Shown piece by piece: positions 1 to 6,297 of a stretch of 10,357 nucleotides of DNA. The first letter of the stretch is position 1. Each line of letters begins with the position of its first letter. Made by a program: the position numbers and the translations under genes. This DNA is from Clostridia bacterium (GTDB lineage Bacteria > Bacillota > Clostridia > Christensenellales > Borkfalkiaceae): the NCBI GenBank assembly GCA_900768525.1, contig CAAGDF010000083.1, positions 1 to 10,357 on the forward strand. Direction: 5' to 3'. The notes under the pieces are model-generated. The model saw only the letters and a list, made by a program, of their open reading frames with translations. It ran no database searches and was not told the DNA's origin.

Positions 1-4
1 ACGA

Positions 5-391
5 TTATATGCCCACCGTTAGTTCGATCCAATCGGAAGTCATCGCTTCATAAAGAGCTTCAAGCCCGTTATTAGGAACGCCGCCGCACCCCCTGTATTT
101 TATATTGTTTACCGCGTCTGCGAGTTGATCGGTCTCGGTTTCGGTATCGAAAAACCGCGTTTGACGAATAGCGTCGCTGCCGTCGACACCGTAATCACCG
201 AAATCGATCACCTTAATTCGCAAACTTTCGACTGTTCTGCCTTCTTTTTCAAAAGTATATCTGACTTCGGCGGGCATTTTGCGAATATCTTTTTCAAGCC
301 TTTCGATATACGGTTCCATGCTTTTCGTCGAATTGAAAACCAACGCAATGTCAATTTTGTAAGTCTTTAACATTCGAGCCAATTCAGACAT
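5..391 (-). CDS. von Willebrand factor A domain protein, probably frameshifted at its 3' end
   Basis: A 128-residue frame starting with ATG at 391 (MSELARMLKTYKIDIALVF) matches the N-terminal half of a vWA domain: beta strand DIALVF (14-19), the MIDAS region NSTKSM (20-25), strand SLRIKVIDFGDY, then GCGGVPNNGLEAL. Family members normally read D-x-S/T-x-S at the MIDAS and GGGDxPE before GLEAL. Here the first Asp is Asn20 and the second motif is altered, so metal binding may be weak or lost. The frame stops at 5-7 after SDWIELTVGI. Reading the last bases one frame back gives GGHIIV, the next conserved strand of the domain, so a 1-nt loss near 17-20 is likely and the gene continues past the left edge. 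An in-frame GTG at 412 is possible, but ATG 391 has GGAGGTGG 5 nt upstream. It has its own promoter and no functional partner is visible. The vWA family is clear; cellular role unknown. Confidence 0.75.
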   Translation of the reverse strand: MSELARMLKTYKIDIALVFNSTKSMEPYIERLEKDIRKMPAEVRYTFEKEGRTVESLRIKVIDFGDYGVDGSDAIRQTRFFDTETETDQLADAVNNIKYRGCGGVPNNGLEALYEAMTSDWIELTVGI

Positions 392-396
392 GAGAA

Positions 397-404
397 CCAC
401 CTCC
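397..404 (-). promoter_or_regulatory. Ribosome binding site of the vWA gene
   Basis: GGAGGTGG lies 5 nt upstream of the ATG at 391. It decides the start against the in-frame GTG at 412, which it lies downstream of. Confidence 0.8.
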
Positions 405-487
405 GTTTGCACAGCTTTGGCGTAAAAAATTATTCTTTTTATCGCATTTTTGAAATTTTTTTGCGGAAAACGTTCCTAATTGTCTTT

Positions 488-516
488 ATGTTACCACCGT
501 TTTTTTCGGTTGTCAA
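488..516 (-). promoter_or_regulatory. Sigma-A promoter for the vWA gene
   Basis: The -35 box TTGACA (511-516) is a perfect consensus match. A 17-nt spacer (494-510) separates it from the -10 box TAACAT (488-493, 4 of 6). The predicted start is near 481, giving an untranslated leader of about 90 nt. The spacer contains an inverted repeat, ACCG-A7-CGGT (496-510), placed where a repressor could bind between the boxes; the operator role is an inference. Confidence 0.65.
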
Positions 517-536
517 CAAAAATTTCGTGTTTTTGC

Positions 537-559
537 AAAAAAAGTTGCGCAAATTTTTT
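537..559 (-). terminator. Weak candidate terminator after the GT2 gene
   Basis: On the minus strand A6-TTTGCGCAAC-T7 forms a near-perfect dyad centred on TTGCGCAA, 23 nt past the GT2 stop codon, and ends in a run of seven T. The stem would be almost all A-U pairs, with GCGC in the loop, so termination would be weak. It could equally be just an AT-rich spacer. Confidence 0.3.
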
Positions 560-581
560 ACCTTGCCGGTACCGTTGCCGA

Positions 582-1538
582 TTATTCGTGCGAAACGCCC
601 TCTTCGCCGTTATCTACGTTAATCGTATAGTCGAGAATATAATCGGGCCTGCCCTTAATCTCTCTGTACGCCCTTGCGATATACATATTGCTGAACGCAT
701 TGAATATATAACCGAACGAAAACAGCAACGTTACCGTCGGGAACAGCCACGCGACCGTAGGCAACCAAACATCGCAAATGCTCAGAATTATAAAAATCAA
801 AAAGCAAACAAACGAGCCTAAAGCGGTGAACAAGCCGAACGACAGCGAAAGTTTAAGCGGAAAATCGCTGTTCGACAAAATACCCGCCTTGGCAAGTTTT
901 ATCATTTTGCCGAGCGTGTATTTGGTTTCGCCCGCAACGCGCTCGGGGCGGTCGTAATCCACAAAAGTTTGCTTAAAACCAACCCATGACGCCAACCCGC
1001 GAATATATTTATCGCGTTCGGGCATTTTTAAAAGCGCGTCGAGAGCCTTGCGGTCGTACAGCTTGAAATCGCCCGTATTGCGCGGCACGGGAACTTCGGT
1101 GATTTTTGAAAGGAACGAATAGTACATCGATGCGGTTGCCTTTTTAAAAAATGATTCGCCGCGGCGTTTTGAACGCCTGCCATGCACAACTTCGTACCCC
1201 TCTTCCCACTTTTCGATAAGTTTCAAAAATAACTCGGGCGGATCCTGCAAATCGCAATCGGCCTCTATAACAGCGTCGCCAGAAGCGAGCGTAAACCCGC
1301 AAATTATCGCCGCCTGCTGCCCGAAATTTCGGCTGAACGACGCAACTTTTACGCGCTCATCCCTTTCGGCGAGTTCTTTCAGTTTTTGCGCCGTAGTATC
1401 CGCGCTTCCGTCGTTGACGTAAATAATCTCGAAATCGTACCCGCTCTTTTCAAGCACGGGCACGCTTGCCGAATAAAAAGTTTCCACAGTGGCTTCCTCG
1501 TTATAACAAGGTACGACCACACTTACTTTCTTTTTCAT
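582..1538 (-). CDS. Family 2 glycosyltransferase, DPM1/GtrB type (polyprenyl-phosphate sugar transferase)
   Basis: The 318-residue protein has the GT-A fold of GT2 enzymes: VSVVVPCYNEE (5-15), VNDGSADTT (41-49), FSRNFGQQAA (68-77) and the metal-binding D94-C-D96 within EADCDLQDPP. NTGDFKLYDRKAL and the KYIRGLASWVG segment (178-187) are typical of the DPM1-like branch. Two hydrophobic segments (about 227-255 and 260-284) anchor the C-terminus, as in GtrB and YkcC proteins. Such enzymes move a sugar from a nucleotide donor to undecaprenyl phosphate on the inner face of the membrane, for later transfer to wall polymers or surface glycans. Length is normal for the family. The ATG at 1538 has AAGGTG 5 nt upstream. 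No flippase or acceptor transferase is nearby, so the sugar and final target cannot be named. Its C-terminal tail is charged and ends in TAA. Confidence 0.93.
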   Translation of the reverse strand: MKKKVSVVVPCYNEEATVETFYSASVPVLEKSGYDFEIIYVNDGSADTTAQKLKELAERDERVKVASFSRNFGQQAAIICGFTLASGDAVIEADCDLQDPPELFLKLIEKWEEGYEVVHGRRSKRRGESFFKKATASMYYSFLSKITEVPVPRNTGDFKLYDRKALDALLKMPERDKYIRGLASWVGFKQTFVDYDRPERVAGETKYTLGKMIKLAKAGILSNSDFPLKLSLSFGLFTALGSFVCFLIFIILSICDVWLPTVAWLFPTVTLLFSFGYIFNAFSNMYIARAYREIKGRPDYILDYTINVDNGEEGVSHE

Positions 1539-1625
1539 CTTTTCACCTTACCATACACGGTATCAGCCTTTCGTCTATTACCGCAGTACCTCTTATTTAC
1601 GGTAACAGTTTTAATATAAAACCCC

Positions 1626-1654
1626 GCAATAATCGACTTATAGCCTTACTTTTT
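1626..1654 (-). repeat. Interspersed repeat, copy D
   Basis: Read on the minus strand this copy carries AAAAGTAAG followed by CTATAAGTCGATTATTG. It matches the copy at 1693-1721 at 23 of 29 aligned positions. It lies in the gap between dnaE and the GT2 gene, within the likely leader of the GT2 transcript. Confidence 0.65.
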
Positions 1655-1659
1655 ATGTT

Positions 1660-1688
1660 TTTATACCTTTTAGCGCGATTTTCGGCAA
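1660..1688 (-). promoter_or_regulatory. Candidate promoter for the GT2 gene
   Basis: TTGCCG (1683-1688, 4 of 6 to the -35 consensus), a 17-nt spacer and TATAAA (1660-1665, 5 of 6 to the -10 consensus) point towards the GT2 gene. The predicted start near 1653 would leave a leader of about 115 nt. The -35 overlaps the stem-loop that follows dnaE, so read-through from dnaE and this promoter may compete. Confidence 0.4.
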
Positions 1689-1702
1689 AACTGCCGATAA
1701 TC
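1677..1702 (-). other. Stem-loop just after dnaE
   Basis: On the minus strand GATTATCGGCA and TGCCGAAAATC pair over 10 of 11 positions (one A-A mismatch) around a GTTT loop. It begins 11 nt past the dnaE stop codon. No T run follows, so it is not a classic intrinsic terminator; it could protect the 3' end of the dnaE message or act with a factor. Its 5' arm is the tail of repeat copy C. Confidence 0.5.
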
Positions 1703-1721
1703 AACCTATAGGCTTACTTTT
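1693..1721 (-). repeat. Interspersed repeat, copy C
   Basis: Minus-strand AAAAGTAAG followed by CCTATAGGTTGATTATCGGC. It is identical to the copy at 5554-5582 at 27 of 29 positions, the two lying about 3.8 kb apart in opposite orientation. Its first bases are the last codon and TAA stop of dnaE, so the gene's end is embedded in the repeat. Confidence 0.75.
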
Positions 1722-3879
1722 CAAAAAACAATATATTTTCTTCGCCTACGAAATAGACAAGTTCGGACACAAGCCCGCGGCAGTTTCTTACCTTACAGCG
1801 TGACTTATAATACTTACCGTCCTTTTTGATTATTACCTGAATATTACCGGGATAGAGGTCGAGAGTTTCCAATATATCGCGCTCGAATTCCTCTTTATCT
1901 TCGGGTATGGTAATGCCCAGCCATTCCTGTTTGCCTGCGGGCGCTGCGGCAATATTTTCCTGCGGACGATTGGTTGCGGGCTTTTCATCGTCAAGTTCTA
2001 ACTCTTTGATTTTATCGACCGAAATAGACGGCTTTTGCCCCTCGCGGATTTGCAGTTTGCCCTCTATTTTAACGATCGCCTCGGCACGAATTACCGATTT
2101 AACCCTGTCGTATACTTTCGGGAAGAACACACATTCCACGCCGCCGTACACGTCCTCGAGGGTAATCATGCCCATACTTTGCCCGCTTTTGGTGATTTTT
2201 TTGGATGCGGCGGTAATTATGCCGCCCATTTCGACGCGCTGACCGTCCTTAATTTCGGTATAGGTACGCACGCCTTCCTCATCCTCTTCGTAGTATTGCA
2301 AAAGTTCGGTGGTAAACGAGCAACCCGCAAAACTGTCCATATATTTGGTGAGCGGATGCCCCGTAACGTAAACGCCGAGCACCTCGCGCTCTTTCGATAA
2401 CCTTGTCTTGTCATCATACTCGGCAAGTTCGGGATATTTAACCGTCAGCTCGTTATAAGTCGAAAGCGCGCCGCTGAAAAGGCTCAGTTGATTGCTGTCG
2501 CGCTCTTTGGCGATTGCGACCGCCCTGTCCATAAGTCCGTCGTACACGGCGATAAGCCTGCTTCTTGCGATATTAAAGCAGTCGAACGCACCCGCATAAA
2601 TAAGGTTCTCTATAAGTCGTTTATTAAGCACTTTCACGTTCGCACGCGACATAAAGTCCTCGAACGATTTGAACTCTCCGCCTCTTGCGCGCTCTTCCAC
2701 AATGGTTTCTATTGCGCCTAAGCCCACGCCCTTTACGCCGACCAAGCCGAACCGAACGCCCTTGCCCTCAACCGAAAAATACGCTTTCGAGTGGTTGATA
2801 TCGGGTTGCAAAACGGGTATTCCGCGCTCCTTAAGGTAAATTACGTATTTTGTGATTTCGTCAATCTTATCGATACGGTCGTTAAGGATCGCGGCAAGGA
2901 ACTCCTGCGGGTAATAGTGTTTTAAATATGCGGTCTGATACGCTATAACGGCGTACGCCGCAGCGTGCGACTTGTTGAACGCGTACTGCGCGAAACTCGT
3001 CATTTCCTCGAAGATATCGTCGGCAACCTCGGCGGGAACACCGCGCGCAATTGCGCCTTCGGTCTTAACGTTGCCGTTTTCGTCCTTTTCGCCGTTTATG
3101 AATATACTTTTCATACGCGCCATTTCTTCCATGTTCTTTTTACCCATGGCACGTCTGATAATATCCGCCTGACCGAACGTAAAGCCCGCAAGTTTACGAA
3201 CTATTTCCATAACCTGTTCCTGATAAATGATAACGCCGTGCGTTACCGTAAGAATCGGGCGCAAAAGTTCGTGCTTGAAAGTCATTGTTTCGGGGTTGTT
3301 TTTAAACTGAATGTATTTAGGAATAGAGTCCATAGGACCGGGACGGAAAAGCGATATACCCGCTATTACGTCTTCGAGATTCTCCGGTTTAAGTTCGCGC
3401 ATGAACTTTTTCATACCGGGAGATTCAAGCTGGAACACCGCGTCGGTATCCCCGCTCGACAAAAGATCGTAAGCCGCCTTGTCCTCGTAACCTATTTCGC
3501 CGAAGTCTATCGTTACGCCCGTATCTTCGAGAATATAGTCGCAGCATTTTTTTATATCGGTAAGCGTTTTGAGTGCCAAAAAGTCCATTTTCAGCATGCC
3601 CATCTGCTCGTCGACTTTCATGTTGAACTGCGTTATTATATCGTCGCCGTTTCTGGCTAGCGGAACGTTATCGGACAGCACCTTATTGCAAATAATAACG
3701 CCCGCGGCGTGCTCGGAAATATTCCTCGGCATGCCCTCGAGTTTCATCGCCATATCGACGACTCTGTGCGTGGTATCGTCCGTTTCGTAGAGTTCTTTAA
3801 GTTCGCGAACGGTAACGTCGCCGTCCTTTTTGCTCATTTTCAAGCCGAGCAGTTCGGGAATGGTATGCTTACCGTCCAT
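1714..3879 (-). CDS. dnaE: DnaE C-terminal fragment (fingers, HhH, clamp-binding motif, OB fold)
   Basis: This 721-residue stretch is in the same frame as the N-terminal fragment and begins at the first ATG after the TAA, ten codons on. It runs from MDGKHTIPELLGLK through FRPGPMDSIPKYI, NKSHAAAYAV, the helix-hairpin-helix pair, QLSLF and the OB fold to ILFFEK. I see no ribosome binding site before ATG 3879 (upstream bases are AAAATAGCCAAACTT), and homology extends upstream of it to codons AEVDKIAKL. It is therefore probably not a separate gene but the rest of one interrupted by the TAA. Re-initiation after the stop is possible but unsupported. Confidence 0.75.
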   Translation of the reverse strand: MDGKHTIPELLGLKMSKKDGDVTVRELKELYETDDTTHRVVDMAMKLEGMPRNISEHAAGVIICNKVLSDNVPLARNGDDIITQFNMKVDEQMGMLKMDFLALKTLTDIKKCCDYILEDTGVTIDFGEIGYEDKAAYDLLSSGDTDAVFQLESPGMKKFMRELKPENLEDVIAGISLFRPGPMDSIPKYIQFKNNPETMTFKHELLRPILTVTHGVIIYQEQVMEIVRKLAGFTFGQADIIRRAMGKKNMEEMARMKSIFINGEKDENGNVKTEGAIARGVPAEVADDIFEEMTSFAQYAFNKSHAAAYAVIAYQTAYLKHYYPQEFLAAILNDRIDKIDEITKYVIYLKERGIPVLQPDINHSKAYFSVEGKGVRFGLVGVKGVGLGAIETIVEERARGGEFKSFEDFMSRANVKVLNKRLIENLIYAGAFDCFNIARSRLIAVYDGLMDRAVAIAKERDSNQLSLFSGALSTYNELTVKYPELAEYDDKTRLSKEREVLGVYVTGHPLTKYMDSFAGCSFTTELLQYYEEDEEGVRTYTEIKDGQRVEMGGIITAASKKITKSGQSMGMITLEDVYGGVECVFFPKVYDRVKSVIRAEAIVKIEGKLQIREGQKPSISVDKIKELELDDEKPATNRPQENIAAAPAGKQEWLGITIPEDKEEFERDILETLDLYPGNIQVIIKKDGKYYKSRCKVRNCRGLVSELVYFVGEENILFFEK

Positions 3880-3906
3880 AAGTTTGGCTATTTTATCGAC
3901 TTCGGC

Positions 3907-5271
3907 TTAAGAAACCCTCAGAACGCGGGCAACGTCCTTAATCGCCGCGCGCGACGCCATCGTACCGAACGTTACTATCTGAGCAACCTTATCTCTGCCG
4001 TATTTATCGCGAACGTATTCTATAACCTCTTCACGGCGTTCGGGATCGAAGTCTACGTCGAAGTCCGGCATACTTACCCTTTCTTTGTTAAGAAAACGCT
4101 CGAAAATGAGGTTGTACTGCAACGGTTCAACGTTGGTAATACCTATCGAATAAGCGACGATCGAACTAACGCCGCTGCCGCGCCCCGCGCCTACGGGTAT
4201 GCCGTGCTCGCGCGCATAGTTTATGTAATCCCACACGATAAGATAGTATTCGAGATAACCCATGCTTCTTATGGTTTCCAGCTCGTAATCGAATCTCTCG
4301 CGTATTTCGGGAGTAATTTCTTTGTATTTTTGTTTAAGACCGTTCTCGCCGAGCATTTTCAGATACTCGTAAGCGGTCATTCCGTTGGGCGGTATGTACC
4401 CCGGGACGAGCGACGCATCTCTTACAGGCTCGCATTTCTTGTTGAGCTTTATGCAGTCGCCCGAGCACTTTTCGGCAATTTCCACGGTAACGTCAAGCAC
4501 CTCGGGGGTATCGCCGAACATTTCTTCCATCTCTTCGCGGCTTTTAAGATAAAATTCTTCGGTTTCGAATTTCATATGCTTCGGATCGTCGAGCGTGGTT
4601 TGCGTATTGATGCACATCATAATTTCCTGCATCAGCGCGTCCTCTTTGCGAAGATAATGCACGTCGTTGGTCGCCACGAGTTTTATGCCCGTTTCCTTGG
4701 ACAGTCTGAACAACAACGGATTGATTTGTCGCTGCTCGGGAATACCGTGATCCTGAATTTCAAGATAGTAATCGTCGCCGAAAATACTCTTCATCCAAAG
4801 TGCGTGCTCTTTTGCATCGTCGTACCTACCGTTAAGCAAATATTGCGGAATTCGCCCCGCAAGACAAGCCGACAAACAAATAAGTCCTTCGTGCTTTTCG
4901 GCAAGCGTTTTATAGTCGCAGCGCGGTTTACGATAAAACCCGTCGATAAACGCCATCGACACCATTTTTATAAGGTTTTTATAACCCGTGTCGTTTTTGC
5001 AAAGCAGTATAAGATGCTCATATTCGCGGTTGTCCGCGCCCTTTTTATACATATCGTCGCACATATACATTTCGCAACCGATAATAGCTTTCATTCCGAG
5101 CTTTGCCGCGTGTTCGGCAAAATAGACCACGCCGTACATGTTGCCGTGGTCGGTAATGGCTACCGTATTTTGTCCGAGCTCTTTGGCAAGCTCAAAAACC
5201 TTGTCTGTCTTGGCTGCTCCGTCAAGCAAGCTGTATTCGGTATGTAAATGTAAATGAACGAAATCTTTCAT
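3907..5271 (-). CDS. dnaE: DnaE N-terminal fragment (PHP domain and catalytic palm)
   Basis: This is the part of dnaE translated before the TAA: 454 residues from MKDFVHLHLHTEYS to AIKDVARVLRVS. It holds the PHP domain (about 1-280) and the start of the polymerase palm with both PDFDVDF aspartates, but lacks the fingers, the clamp-binding motif and the OB fold. Alone it could not act as a processive polymerase. A TTG at 5286 is in frame, but ATG at 5271 has the properly spaced GGGAG and starts at the conserved N-terminus. The promoter upstream is strong, so the fragment would be made if the TAA is real. Confidence 0.8.
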   Translation of the reverse strand: MKDFVHLHLHTEYSLLDGAAKTDKVFELAKELGQNTVAITDHGNMYGVVYFAEHAAKLGMKAIIGCEMYMCDDMYKKGADNREYEHLILLCKNDTGYKNLIKMVSMAFIDGFYRKPRCDYKTLAEKHEGLICLSACLAGRIPQYLLNGRYDDAKEHALWMKSIFGDDYYLEIQDHGIPEQRQINPLLFRLSKETGIKLVATNDVHYLRKEDALMQEIMMCINTQTTLDDPKHMKFETEEFYLKSREEMEEMFGDTPEVLDVTVEIAEKCSGDCIKLNKKCEPVRDASLVPGYIPPNGMTAYEYLKMLGENGLKQKYKEITPEIRERFDYELETIRSMGYLEYYLIVWDYINYAREHGIPVGAGRGSGVSSIVAYSIGITNVEPLQYNLIFERFLNKERVSMPDFDVDFDPERREEVIEYVRDKYGRDKVAQIVTFGTMASRAAIKDVARVLRVS

Positions 5272-5307
5272 CAAGCAATCTCCCAAAGCGCGTATCGCCG
5301 TATTGTC

Positions 5308-5336
5308 ATTTTAACACAACCCGCGCTCGTTTTCAA
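5308..5336 (-). promoter_or_regulatory. Sigma-A promoter of dnaE
   Basis: TTGAAA (5331-5336, 5 of 6) and TAAAAT (5308-5313, 5 of 6) are separated by exactly 17 nt. The predicted start near 5301 leaves a leader of about 30 nt before the ATG at 5271. The palindrome GTGTACAC and an AT-rich tract lie just upstream and could modulate it. Confidence 0.75.
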
Positions 5337-5359
5337 GTTTTATAGTGTACACGCGCGAG

Positions 5360-5389
5360 TTATTATTAAATTATTATTAAATTATTTTA
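5360..5389. repeat. AT-rich 11-bp tandem repeat upstream of the dnaE promoter
   Basis: TTATTATTAAA occurs twice back to back (5360-5381) and is followed by a partial third unit, TTATTTTA. It sits about 25-50 nt upstream of the -35 box of dnaE, somewhat further than a standard UP element. It may be only a low-complexity spacer. Confidence 0.6.
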
Positions 5390-5412
5390 TAATGTAATAT
5401 AAGTATAGGCGC

Positions 5413-5459
5413 ACAGCCGCAAAGCGTAATTATTTATTGTTTTGCTTTCAATCGGCTGT
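5413..5459. other. 47-nt stem-loop in the dnaE upstream gap
   Basis: ACAGCCG (5413-5419) pairs perfectly with CGGCTGT (5453-5459), and the inner AAAGC (5421-5425) pairs with GCTTT (5444-5448), across a 1/4-nt internal loop, closing an AT-rich apical loop of 18 nt. No T run follows on either strand, so it is not a standard terminator. It may be a structured leader, a 3' end structure for the sbcDC operon, or part of a small RNA. Confidence 0.5.
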
Positions 5460-5483
5460 ACTGAAAACACCGATTTTTATCAA

Positions 5484-5512
5484 AAAAGCCCGTCTATAAG
5501 TCCATTATCGCA
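5484..5512 (+). repeat. Interspersed repeat, copy A
   Basis: Plus-strand AAAAGCCCGT followed by CTATAAGTCCATTATCG. It matches copy B, 70 nt away in the same orientation, at 22 of 29 positions, and is the most diverged of the four. Confidence 0.6.
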
Positions 5513-5553
5513 TATTTCGGCGCAAAAACTCAAAACATCAACCGTACGCGCGC

Positions 5554-5582
5554 AAAAGTACGCCTATAGGTCGATTATCGGC
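5554..5582 (+). repeat. Interspersed repeat, copy B
   Basis: Plus-strand AAAAGTACG followed by CCTATAGGTCGATTATCGGC, 15 nt past the phosphatase stop codon. It is 27 of 29 identical to copy C at 1693-1721, which lies on the other strand. The core joins a perfect palindrome CCTATAGG to a quasi-palindrome CGATTATCG. Confidence 0.75.
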
Positions 5583-5596
5583 ACATTCGGTATATT

Positions 5597-6295
5597 TCAG
5601 CCATCTTTTTCAACGTAAAACTCGCGCATATCTTCCAAGCGCAACGCGCCGAGTTTACCCGTAATAAAGACGCCGCAGTCAAGGCGGATTTTAGAGTAAT
5701 CGGCAAGTTTTTCGAGTTCTATAATTCCCGCTTTCGGCGTTTTGATAAACTCGCCCGTACCGTTTGCATACGAACACGGGGTATGCCCGAAAAGTACGGT
5801 TTTGTTGTTTTCGGACAAAACAAAACCGTCGTCTTTAAAATTGCGGTCGTAAACGAGCGTTTCGCGCAGCTGACCGTTAAGCGGCAAAATCATTCCGTTA
5901 CCGTCAACCGCCACGCCCGCATGCACGCAAATAAAATCGTCAAACTCGATATAAAACGGCAAACTTTCAAGATAGTCCACCGCATTCCATGATAACTTTT
6001 CGCCGCCCTGGAAATATTTGCGCAGTTTTAAAAGCACGTTTTCCGCATCGGCTTCACTCGTACATGAGCGCATAAGACCGTGATAATATTTGATAAACGA
6101 ATACTCGTGATTGCCGTAAACGGGCACAAAACCTTGTTCACTGCGAACAAAATCGATAAGTTCAACCGACCGTTCGCCCTTATCTATAAGATCGCCGAGA
6201 ATATACACCGTATCGCCGTCCGAAAAACCGATTTTGTCGAGCAAATGCAAAAACAACTCGTATTCGCCGTGAATATCGGAAACAAAATAATGCAT
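5597..6295 (-). CDS. PPP-family metallophosphatase (Ser/Thr phosphatase or ApaH-like)
   Basis: The 232-residue protein has the ordered motifs of PPP-family calcineurin-like phosphatases: SDIHGE (6-11, with Ser in place of the usual Gly), GDLIDKGERS (34-43), GNHEY (61-65), VHAG (124-127) and GHTP (170-173), with a closing LDCGVFITGKLGALRL segment typical of the family. These supply the Asp, His and Asn ligands of a two-metal site. No signal peptide or membrane segment is visible, so it should be cytoplasmic. Relatives act on phosphoproteins or on dinucleoside polyphosphates such as Ap4A; the sequence alone does not separate these. Its ATG lies 2 nt past the sbcC stop (TAA-CT-ATG) with no clear ribosome binding site, which suggests translational coupling. 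It may thus be made in step with SbcCD and act in DNA-damage signalling, but that is an inference. Confidence 0.88.
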   Translation of the reverse strand: MHYFVSDIHGEYELFLHLLDKIGFSDGDTVYILGDLIDKGERSVELIDFVRSEQGFVPVYGNHEYSFIKYYHGLMRSCTSEADAENVLLKLRKYFQGGEKLSWNAVDYLESLPFYIEFDDFICVHAGVAVDGNGMILPLNGQLRETLVYDRNFKDDGFVLSENNKTVLFGHTPCSYANGTGEFIKTPKAGIIELEKLADYSKIRLDCGVFITGKLGALRLEDMREFYVEKDG

Positions 6296-6297
6296 AG

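Larger units (their letters stand above)
1714..5271 (-). pseudogene. dnaE: DNA polymerase III alpha subunit DnaE, full locus with an in-frame TAA at codon 455
   Basis: Read through the TAA at 3907-3909, the locus encodes 1185 codons, the usual length for DnaE. Domains in order: PHP (HLHLHTEYS at 6-14, TDHGN at 40-44), the catalytic palm with GAGRGSG and PDFDVDF (402-408, whose D403 and D405 match the metal-binding Asp401/403 of the E. coli enzyme), FRPGPMDSIPKYI (642-654), YQEQVM (683-688), NKSHAAAYAV (766-775), tandem helix-hairpin-helix around 839-874, clamp-binding QLSLF (928-932) and an OB fold about 1013-1074. Sequence on both sides of the TAA stays in one frame and is well conserved, and the interrupted spot (RVS-stop-AEVDKIAKL) normally reads P/S-Y-x-x-VD-x-IAK, so a Tyr codon became TAA. 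The ATG at 5271 has GGGAG 8 nt upstream. True nonsense mutation, sequence error and rare read-through are all possible. Confidence 0.9.
5272..5596. other. Gene-free gap of 325 nt between the phosphatase and dnaE
   Basis: No credible reading frame is present. The gap holds, in minus-strand order, repeat copies B and A, a 47-nt stem-loop, an AT-rich tandem repeat, the 8-nt palindrome GTGTACAC (5345-5352, 8 nt upstream of the dnaE -35 box), the dnaE promoter and its short leader. I find no classic intrinsic terminator for the sbcDC operon here. Confidence 0.7.

Noticed and set aside
577..587. GCCGATTATT at the GT2 stop codon, similar to the end of the interspersed repeat
   Set aside because: Only about ten bases match and the CTATAGG half is absent.
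2608..2625. Sequence resembling the repeat core (CTCTATAAGTCGTTTATTA-like)
   Set aside because: It encodes the conserved RLIENLI segment of DnaE and lacks the outer parts of the repeat, so the match is probably chance.
2965..3660. A 231-codon plus-strand frame within dnaE
   Set aside because: Antisense shadow of the polymerase core; no start signals or homology.
3879..3909. Split DnaE with an intein or two-gene polymerase
   Set aside because: There is no intein sequence, no ribosome binding site for the second half, both parts share one frame, and conserved codons fill the space between the TAA and the next ATG.
3907..3909. Genetic code change with TAA read as Tyr
   Set aside because: TAA is the terminator of the GT2 gene, dnaE, sbcC and sbcD in this same window, and no other internal TAA is seen.
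3709..5247. A 512-codon open frame on the plus strand opposite dnaE
   Set aside because: It lies wholly across the conserved DnaE coding sequence, even spanning its TAA, has no ribosome binding site or recognisable domain, and its His/Phe/Arg-rich protein is what antisense of this codon usage gives.
5272..5596. Replication origin or CRISPR leader in the AT-rich gap
   Set aside because: I see no DnaA boxes of the TTATCCACA type, and the two repeat copies here are diverged and lack the regular spacing of a CRISPR array.
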